Shown here: positions 57,277-64,000 of the stretch, piece after piece
Layout: each line of letters begins with the position of its first letter
How positions within the stretch are numbered: position 1 is the stretch's first letter
Origin: Paratinospora sagittata
Lineage: Eukaryota > Streptophyta > Magnoliopsida > Ranunculales > Menispermaceae
Assembly (NCBI GenBank): GCA_035771175.1
Contig: CM069612.1
Location: 25,836,987-25,900,986, forward strand
DNA length: 64,000 nt
Reading direction: 5' to 3'
The notes under the pieces: generated by a model
What the model saw: the letters and a program-made list of their open reading frames with translations, nothing else
What the model was told of the DNA's origin: nothing
Databases searched by the model: none
Position numbers and translations under genes: made by a program

Positions 57277-60200
57277 ATGGTTGCCTCCTCATCTGTCAGC
57301 TTTATTGCTCCCAATCTTAGTCAACTAGTTTCGGCTAAGTTGGATGAGACTAACTATCTGATGTGGTTGTCTCAAATTGTTCCAGTTCTCAAGAGTCATG
57401 ATCTAATGGGCTTCGTGGATGGTTCTCTACCGTGCCCCTCTCAGTTTCTTCTTGATGATCAAGGGAAACCAACAACTACTCTCAATTCTGAGTATATCCT
57501 ATGGAATCGAAAGGATCAATTTGTTTTAGGCTGGATTAATGCTACTCTTTCTGAAAAAGTGGCACCATCTGTGTATGGTCTCAATTCAGCCCGACCTGCT
57601 TGGCTTGCTTTGGCCAACAAATTTGCTTCTCCATCTCGATCTCGCATTAACCACTTGAAACGGCTCCTCCAAACTTTAAATCAAGGTTCCATGAAGTGTG
57701 CAGCTTACCTTGATTCGGCAAAGCAACTAGCAGCACAACTAGGAGCTGTTGGTAAGCCCATTGACGATGATGATTTAATTGCTTATATTGTGAGTGGTTT
57801 GAATCATTCATATCACCCCTTTGTCACTTCTCTGTCCCTTGCCACCCGAGACAAAGCTCTATCCTTTGAAGACTTCCAAGCCGAGTTACTATCCTGTGAA
57901 TTACTTCTAGAAAGTCAACTTCATTCAATCCCACCTGAAACCAATAATTTAGCCCTGTTTGCTCCCAAACATTCACAACAGTCTTACAACAGAAAGCCTA
58001 AATACCCCACAAAATCCCACCCGCAAACCTTCCAACCTCCATACTACTCCAAAAAGCCTGCACCTAATACCCCATCATACCCTTCTCCTCGACCAAACCA
58101 TTCTCAACACACCTTTAATACCTCACGCCCCCCTTGCCAAATCTGTGGCAAACCAAATCACCAGGCACTTGACTGTTTTCACCGCATGGACTATGCTTAT
58201 CAAGGTCGCCATCCTCCTCCTCAATTAGCGGCTATGGTTGCTCATACTAATGCCACTCATGTTGCCGAAGATCCTTGGTTCGCTGATAGTGGGGCTAATC
58301 AGCATATTACAGCCAATCTTGAGCAGCTGACTCTTGCAGAGCCGTATACTGGACAGGAGCATGTTGCTGTTGGTAATGGACAAGGTTTGACTATCAAAAA
58401 TACTGGTTCTATCATTCTTCATACCCCTGCCTCTTCACTTCAACTTAGTCATGTTCTTCATTGCCCCCAAGCTTCTGCTAATTTACTCTCTATTAATCAA
58501 TTTTGTCTTGATAATAATTGTTTCTTCATTCTAACTGCTTCTCATTATTTTGTCAAGGACAACCAAACGGGGAAGACACTGTTGGAAGGACAGAGTAGTG
58601 GGGGACTTTATCCCATCAATTTGCAGTCGTTAGTTCTCAATAAACCACTTGCGATGGCAGCAGTAGTCGGAGTCAAAGCATCAGTTCCAGTTTGGCATTC
58701 TAGATTAGGACATGCTTCCCATTCAGTTGTTCTTCAATTATTAAATAAACATTCTCTACCTTATGTTGGTTCATTGAATAATAGTGAAGTCTGTGAGCCT
58801 TGTCAACTTGGTAAAGGCAAACAACTTCCCTTTTTACGTTCTCATCGAATAACAAGTTCACCTTTGGAACTTATTCACTCCGATGTTTGGTCTTGCTCAA
58901 CTCAATCTCTTAGTGGCTGCCGTTATTATGTTCTTTTTATTGATGATTTCTCTCGGTTTACATGGCTTTATCCTCTTCAACATAAATCTGATGTCTATGC
59001 ATGTTTTCTCAAATTTAAAGTTCTTATAGAAAATCAGTTATCTTGCAAAATTAAGAACTTCCAAACTGATGGAGGTGGGGAATACATGTCTAAACCATTT
59101 CAGTCATTTCTTGCAACCAATGGCATTCATCATCGTATCACATGTCCCCACACTCCTCAGCAAAATGGTACTGCGGAGAGAAAACACAGACATATTTCTG
59201 AAATGGGATTATCCTTACTTGCTCAATCTCACTTGCCACTCTCCTATTGGGTTGATGCCTTCTTAACTGCCATATACCTTATTAATCGTTTGCCTACGAT
59301 AGTTCTTAACAATGACACACCCTTCTTCAAATTGTTTGGCAATATTCCCGATTATACATCTCTTCGTACCTTTGGTTGTGCTTGTTATCCTCTTTTAAGG
59401 CCATATACATCTCACAAACTCATGTTTCGTACTAAAAAGTGTATATTTCTGGGTTATAGTGCCAATCAACGCGGTTACAGGTGTCTAGATCCAATTTCTC
59501 ATAAAATTTTTCTCTCTCGACATGTGGTTTTTGATGAACTTACGTTTCCTGCAAAGGATGGCTTGAAGTCTTCACAACCTTCCACGGTGGCTACCTCTCA
59601 TGGTAATTCCTTCCCTATCTCATTCCCTTCAAGTTTTAATTCTGATTTATCTCTCTCTAATAATCAATCTGATCTACCTCTTAGCACTCATGCAGATTCA
59701 TCTCCTTCTTATAATTCTCCTGACCGAACCCCTTTATCATCCTCATATGATTTCATTGCTCCATCTTCCAGTTCAAGTCCAGTTATTTCTCCATCTCCAC
59801 CCCACTCCTTAACCGCACCTATAGTTCCTCTTGCCTCTCAAAGATCTCATCCTATGACCACTCGGTCTCAAACAGGCCATCTCAAGCCCCGCACCTTCCC
59901 TGAGTATAAGACCTTCTACTCCACAAACCATCCTCTTAAGGCTCTCACCAGTATAACAATGCCAATTGAACCTCGTTCTTACAAACAAGCCTCATTGAAT
60001 CCTGAATGGTGCACGGCTATGCAAGAAGAATATGATGCTCTAATTGCAAACCGTACATGGATACTCTGCCCACGACCATTGAATCATAATGTTATTGATA
60101 ACAAATGGGTCTATAAGGTTAAACAAACATCCAATGGTAAGGTTGATCGGCTTAAAGCCCGATTAGTGGCTAAAGGTTTTGAACAAGAATGTGGCATAGA

Positions 60201-61608
60201 TTTTACTGAGACATTCAGCCCAGTTATTAAACCTTCCACAATTCGAGTTATTCTTGCTCTTGCTGTTCACTTTGATTGGAATATACGACAGTTGGATGTT
60301 TCTAATGCTTTCTTGCATGGTGTTTTACAAGAGGAAGTCTATATGAAACAACCTCAAGGCTTTATTCATCCGGATTTTCCTACCTATGTTTGCAAGCTTG
60401 AGAAGTCCTTATATGGACTCAAACAAGCCCCACGGGCTTGGTTCATGCGCCTCTCTCAGTCTCTACTTCAGTTTGGATTTATTTCCTCACCGGTGGACTC
60501 TTCATTATTTATTTATCATCAAGGAAACATTCACTTGTTCTTTCTCATCTATGTGGATGATATTCTTGTGACAGGCACGCATCCTTCTCTTATTGCCTCT
60601 CTTATTGCCCAGCTGCAACTGGAATTCAAAATGAAGGATCTTGGTTCATTAAATTATTTTCTTGGCATTCAAGCTCATCGAGACTCTACGGGCTTACACC
60701 TCCGGCAATCAAAATATATTGGTGATCTTCTCCATCGCACTAAGATGATTGGTGCCAAACCTTATCCCTCACCATGTTCCTCGGGAATTAAGCTTTCAGC
60801 TCATGATGGTGAACCTCTCTCGGCATCCCAAATCACTGAGTATCGCCAAACTGTTGGTGCTCTACAATATTGCACTTTGACTCGTCCGGATATTGCTTTC
60901 TCAGTTAACCAACTATGCCAACATATGCATTGTCCAAGATCTACTCACTGGTCTGCTGCTAAGCGGGTTCTCCGCTACCTCAAAGGAACAATTGATAATG
61001 GCTTATGGTATCAAAAAGGATCTCTTACTCTTCAAGCCTATTGCGACTCCGATTGGGCTGGTAATCCCGATGATCGCCGTTCAACTACAGGTTATGGTGT
61101 ATTTCTTGGTTCATGTTTAGTGTCTTGGGCTGCTAAGAAACAAACTGTTGTAGCACGCTCCAGCACTGAGGCTGAATATCGGGCTTTAGCAATCACTACA
61201 GCTGAACTATATTGGGTTAGAATGCTTCTCAAAGAACTCTGTATCTCACTTCCTATTCCTCCCACAATTTGGTGTGACAACATTGGTGCATTAGCTTTAG
61301 CTTCTAATCCTGTTTTTCATGCTAGAACCAAGCATATTGAAGTGGACTACCATTTTATCCGTGAGAAAGTTCTAAATAAAGATATTACACTCCAGTTTAT
61401 TTGTTCCCAAGAACAGACTGCTGATATTTTTACAAAAGGATTAAGCACCAATCGCTTTTGTGAGCTTCGGAACAAGCTGCAAGTGTGCCTACCCCCTTCC
61501 AGCTTGCAGGGGGATGTTAAACAAGAGACTCAGTCCACTCACAACACAGCAGGCTTATCTCCAACGACTTCAACATCTGCAACAACCTTATCAACTCCAA
61601 CAACCTGA
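57277..61608 (+). CDS. Copia gag-pol polyprotein
   Basis: A 1,443-residue ORF. Gag occupies about 1-310, with the UBN2-type capsid region and the knuckle CQICGKPNHQALDC (from about 287). Protease: FADSGANQH with catalytic Asp337. Integrase: zinc region (VWHSRLGHASH, CEPCQLGKGK) and the DDE core (LIHSDVW, QTDGGGEY, QNGTAERKH). RT: NKWVYKVKQ, ARLVAKGFEQ, LDVSNAFLHG, YGLKQAPRAW and YVDDILV (catalytic Asp pair 1094-1095). RNase H: YCDSDWAGNPDDRRST, SSTEAEYRA, and DNIGAL. No stop or frameshift. The last ~31 codons are encoded by the 3' LTR itself. It should make virus-like particles, reverse-transcribe and integrate in the usual copia way. Confidence 0.96.
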   Translation: MVASSSVSFIAPNLSQLVSAKLDETNYLMWLSQIVPVLKSHDLMGFVDGSLPCPSQFLLDDQGKPTTTLNSEYILWNRKDQFVLGWINATLSEKVAPSVYGLNSARPAWLALANKFASPSRSRINHLKRLLQTLNQGSMKCAAYLDSAKQLAAQLGAVGKPIDDDDLIAYIVSGLNHSYHPFVTSLSLATRDKALSFEDFQAELLSCELLLESQLHSIPPETNNLALFAPKHSQQSYNRKPKYPTKSHPQTFQPPYYSKKPAPNTPSYPSPRPNHSQHTFNTSRPPCQICGKPNHQALDCFHRMDYAYQGRHPPPQLAAMVAHTNATHVAEDPWFADSGANQHITANLEQLTLAEPYTGQEHVAVGNGQGLTIKNTGSIILHTPASSLQLSHVLHCPQASANLLSINQFCLDNNCFFILTASHYFVKDNQTGKTLLEGQSSGGLYPINLQSLVLNKPLAMAAVVGVKASVPVWHSRLGHASHSVVLQLLNKHSLPYVGSLNNSEVCEPCQLGKGKQLPFLRSHRITSSPLELIHSDVWSCSTQSLSGCRYYVLFIDDFSRFTWLYPLQHKSDVYACFLKFKVLIENQLSCKIKNFQTDGGGEYMSKPFQSFLATNGIHHRITCPHTPQQNGTAERKHRHISEMGLSLLAQSHLPLSYWVDAFLTAIYLINRLPTIVLNNDTPFFKLFGNIPDYTSLRTFGCACYPLLRPYTSHKLMFRTKKCIFLGYSANQRGYRCLDPISHKIFLSRHVVFDELTFPAKDGLKSSQPSTVATSHGNSFPISFPSSFNSDLSLSNNQSDLPLSTHADSSPSYNSPDRTPLSSSYDFIAPSSSSSPVISPSPPHSLTAPIVPLASQRSHPMTTRSQTGHLKPRTFPEYKTFYSTNHPLKALTSITMPIEPRSYKQASLNPEWCTAMQEEYDALIANRTWILCPRPLNHNVIDNKWVYKVKQTSNGKVDRLKARLVAKGFEQECGIDFTETFSPVIKPSTIRVILALAVHFDWNIRQLDVSNAFLHGVLQEEVYMKQPQGFIHPDFPTYVCKLEKSLYGLKQAPRAWFMRLSQSLLQFGFISSPVDSSLFIYHQGNIHLFFLIYVDDILVTGTHPSLIASLIAQLQLEFKMKDLGSLNYFLGIQAHRDSTGLHLRQSKYIGDLLHRTKMIGAKPYPSPCSSGIKLSAHDGEPLSASQITEYRQTVGALQYCTLTRPDIAFSVNQLCQHMHCPRSTHWSAAKRVLRYLKGTIDNGLWYQKGSLTLQAYCDSDWAGNPDDRRSTTGYGVFLGSCLVSWAAKKQTVVARSSTEAEYRALAITTAELYWVRMLLKELCISLPIPPTIWCDNIGALALASNPVFHARTKHIEVDYHFIREKVLNKDITLQFICSQEQTADIFTKGLSTNRFCELRNKLQVCLPPSSLQGDVKQETQSTHNTAGLSPTTSTSATTLSTPTT

Positions 61609-61776
61609 TTTCCTTTTTAAACTCTGCTTCCACATATCTTGCACTTGATATCTATTGTTTATTTCAAATGTATTCTTATCCTTTTAAGTGTAACAACCTG
61701 AGCTGTATAAATAGATCAACACACAAACTGGTTTGGCATTGAGGCCAGAACCTTTTATTCATATCTTATTCTTTCA
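61515..61776 (+). repeat. 3' LTR of the complete copia element
   Basis: Read side by side with the 5' LTR I find no difference. Its first 94 bases are also the 3' end of the gag-pol ORF. Confidence 0.95.
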
Positions 61777-64000
61777 CTTAAGACCTTTTACGAAACGGAC
61801 ACTCAGATGCCGTGATAAAGCTCATCTGTCGAACTCATCCTTGAAAATCAAGTGTAGCGATGTGGGACTACAAGTCTACAACATTTACATTGGAAGCTCA
61901 CCCTCTTTGTGGCTCTCTTTTTGTTTTTTTTTTTTTTTTTCTCCTAATATATGTTTGCGGCACCTTACTAATCTTAAGGAGATGCAAGCCCTTGGCCTAC
62001 AAAAGGGCACCTCTTGAAACTCTAAGAAAATTCTCATTCAGCTCATACCTTAGAATGGTGATAGGAAAATGGCTTTTAGAACCTCTACCAAGAAAAAACT
62101 TTGGCACGTCCCGTTCAACCACTCAGCCATTCTAAACTTTGGTAATGAAAATCTTAAAATACAAGAGGTTTATACTTTATATACTAACTCACATCACACA
62201 TGACTCAGCGTAGCATTACATTAATAGTGATTTAAGCTTATACTCCAACAGAATTGATAATCTAATGAATGTATTGTATTTATTATAGAAAGAAGAAAAA
62301 TTAAAGCGAGAAATACTTTAAATGATTGAAGATTTTGAAAAGCCAAAAATCGAGGTTACCAAAGTAGCCAAAGTAGGCCATTTTGGGCTTAGAAATTTGG
62401 GCTTCAGTTCAATTGGGATGCATGTGAGTTGGGCATCGTGAGAGCAGGTCTAGTCCCACAATAGGCACTCGGCCCATCAAAAGAATAATCCAATTGCGAA
62501 ATCGTTGCTATATTAATATTGCGAGCTTCTATTCCGCAAATAACTAATTTTAAGTAACAAAATAGAATTACATAAAATCACTTATTTAATTTATCTTTTT
62601 CATTTTTTATTCTAACATTTTACTATTTCTTTTTACCTTCTTTCTATTTATAAATAAGACTTATATTTTTTATTAGTTTAATATATAGAACCAACCGACC
62701 TTAGCAAGAGCTTACCACCTAGATCTGGAACAAAAAAAAGAAAAATAAATTTTCGTGAGAAACACCAGTGTGGTGTCAGCGAAAGCCCTTCTGATGTCTA
62801 AGTCATAGCTGAGCTTGCTCAAATTAAACTTTGTATTAACTTGAGAACCAGTGACAAACATACCTTTAAAGAGGAGTCGATGGACTATTTATAAAGGAAG
62901 TCATGTAACCGGTTATGCATGCATTGTAGGGTTAAGGTCTTTTTTTTTTTTTTTTTAAAGAAGTTTTCCCCATTTTTAAAATTAGAAAAAGTGCTTTTTA
63001 GTAACTGTCTTAATTTGTTTGATTTAGAAGTTTAATGCAAATCTTTATGTAAAAAAACATGAGATATATACATCTAAAGCTCTAAATAAGCATTTGATTA
63101 GGCGCCCCAACGCTAAAACGAGAACTACCATTATTAATGTACAGTCTAAGTCTACATGGTGCTTATTTATGTAGCACACACTAATTATAAGTCATTAGAT
63201 TAATTGCAATAAGATATAAAATAATCTAAATGTGGAGGCTGCAATGCTTACGTCTGATTCATCATGTAATCTAATCTTTATTCGATTATCATAGTCTAAT
63301 GTCTTTATTTTGTTTCTAATGATTACAGATATCGTAGAAAAGAAAAGCTTAAAATCATACAAATTAAAAAGCATTGCCACTAACTTATAAAAAGAATTAA
63401 ACATTTTGATTACATCATTCAATTGGGCATTCTAATTGGTCAATAACTCAATAACTTGGAGCTTAATCTAAGCAAATTAAAGTCATTGGCTAATCAAATA
63501 AAGTGGTATTCCATGCAAATTAAAAATGAAAAGCTGTCTTTCTTTTTCTAAATAGTTTCATGCTGCTGTATTGTTCCTTATCCATTATGTTTCATTTGGA
63601 ATAGCATACGATATTGTGACGTGTGTAAATGAAATTATGATTCCTGACTAACAAACAAGCCGACCCCTAACCTCATCTAGATAAGTTTTCTCCCATTACC
63701 TCTTTTATATTGGTCCAGTGTGCGTTGCAGGCAACAAAATTTGACAAATGCAATTTTTGGATGTTTGGGGCATTTGAAACGCAAATTTTAGACCTTTTTA
63801 CTAAGCATTCTCTCCCACTTTTTGCGTTTTCCGTTAGCATTTGAAAAAACGCTTTCGATCCTAAATGTAGACACGGTCCCAAACAGGGCCATTGTAGTCT
63901 ATGAGAGTTATAACAGACACCACAGATTATCTATAAGGTTGGAAATTCAAGTTTCCAAAAAAGTAAATGTTGTGACATATTGAGGCCTTTTGTGCTCATT
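61777..64000. other. Intergenic, no supported gene
   Basis: AT-rich with poly-T runs (about 61922-61942 and 62940-62957). Short ORFs show no family resemblance. On the minus strand the sequence around 63871-63890 starts like plant MITE ends (GGCCCTGTTTGGGACCGTG), without a partner end that I could find. Confidence 0.55.

Larger units (their letters stand above)
56941..61776 (+). mobile_element. Complete Ty1/copia element (Ale/Retrofit-like), target duplication CTTAA
   Basis: LTRs of 262 bp (56941-57202 and 61515-61776) appear identical base for base. CTTAA flanks both ends (56936-56940 and 61777-61781). TGGTATCAGAGC (57203-57214) is the initiator-Met-tRNA primer-binding site. TTGCAGGGGGA (61504-61514) is the polypurine tract. 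A single uninterrupted 1,443-codon gag-pol ORF lies between. All parts needed for autonomous transposition are present, and the identical LTRs point to a very recent insertion. Lineage by compact size and short LTR is inference. Confidence 0.96.

Noticed and set aside
63690..63890. MITE-like end GGCCCTGTTTGGGACCG on the minus strand
   Set aside because: Only one end is visible; no inverted partner or duplication.

Overview
This window is nuclear DNA of a flowering plant, most likely a eudicot. It is AT-rich, has introns bounded by GT and AG, carries plant gene families (an EPF-type secreted peptide, a DUF1218 membrane protein, a TIR-domain immune protein) and is otherwise filled with plant retrotransposons. 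I cannot name the species. Only three host genes can be supported: a TIR-only protein (17832-18359, minus), an EPF1-like stomatal patterning peptide (44052-44429, minus) and a three-exon DUF1218 gene (54526-56419, plus). I see no tRNA gene, rRNA gene or CRISPR array.

Layout. 1-2335: decayed chromovirus-type Ty3/gypsy element on the minus strand, cut by the window edge. 3120-4645: broken plant transposon-associated ORF. 5322-7028: LTR-like leader cut off by a LINE. 7029-12935: 5'-truncated LINE on the minus strand, split by two LTR-like insertions (7597-9365 and 10040-12809), each with a perfect 5-bp target duplication. 13998-15092: foldback element resembling a Mutator-type MITE. 21233-29930: decayed Tat-lineage Ty3/gypsy element whose reverse transcriptase is split by a solo LTR (25043-28000). 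29946-35364: decayed Ty1/copia element with a 3' LTR that is itself split by a solo LTR (33727-35137). 35784-38983: copia element with perfect target duplications but with gag-pol inverted relative to its LTRs. 41390-42871: hAT-like element. 46637-53630: nearly intact plant L1 LINE with a 19-bp target duplication. 56941-61776: complete, probably very young copia element with apparently identical LTRs.

The transposons form a readable nesting history: LINE and gypsy bodies are older, solo LTRs landed in them later, and the copia at 56941-61776 is probably the most recent arrival. Three LTR-like insertions (7597, 10040, 33727) belong to one family. Several of these LTRs carry what looks like an untranslated leader exon, a splice donor, a 1-2 kb intron and an acceptor.

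The observations I would check first are (a) the copia at 35784-38983 with an inverted interior, (b) the chimeric insertion at 7597-9365, whose interior and one end point in opposite directions, (c) a series of small hairpins with a recurring CTGAA-type loop at 29949-30750, and (d) the L1 element whose ORF2 is broken only by two TGA codons, both where tryptophan is expected.
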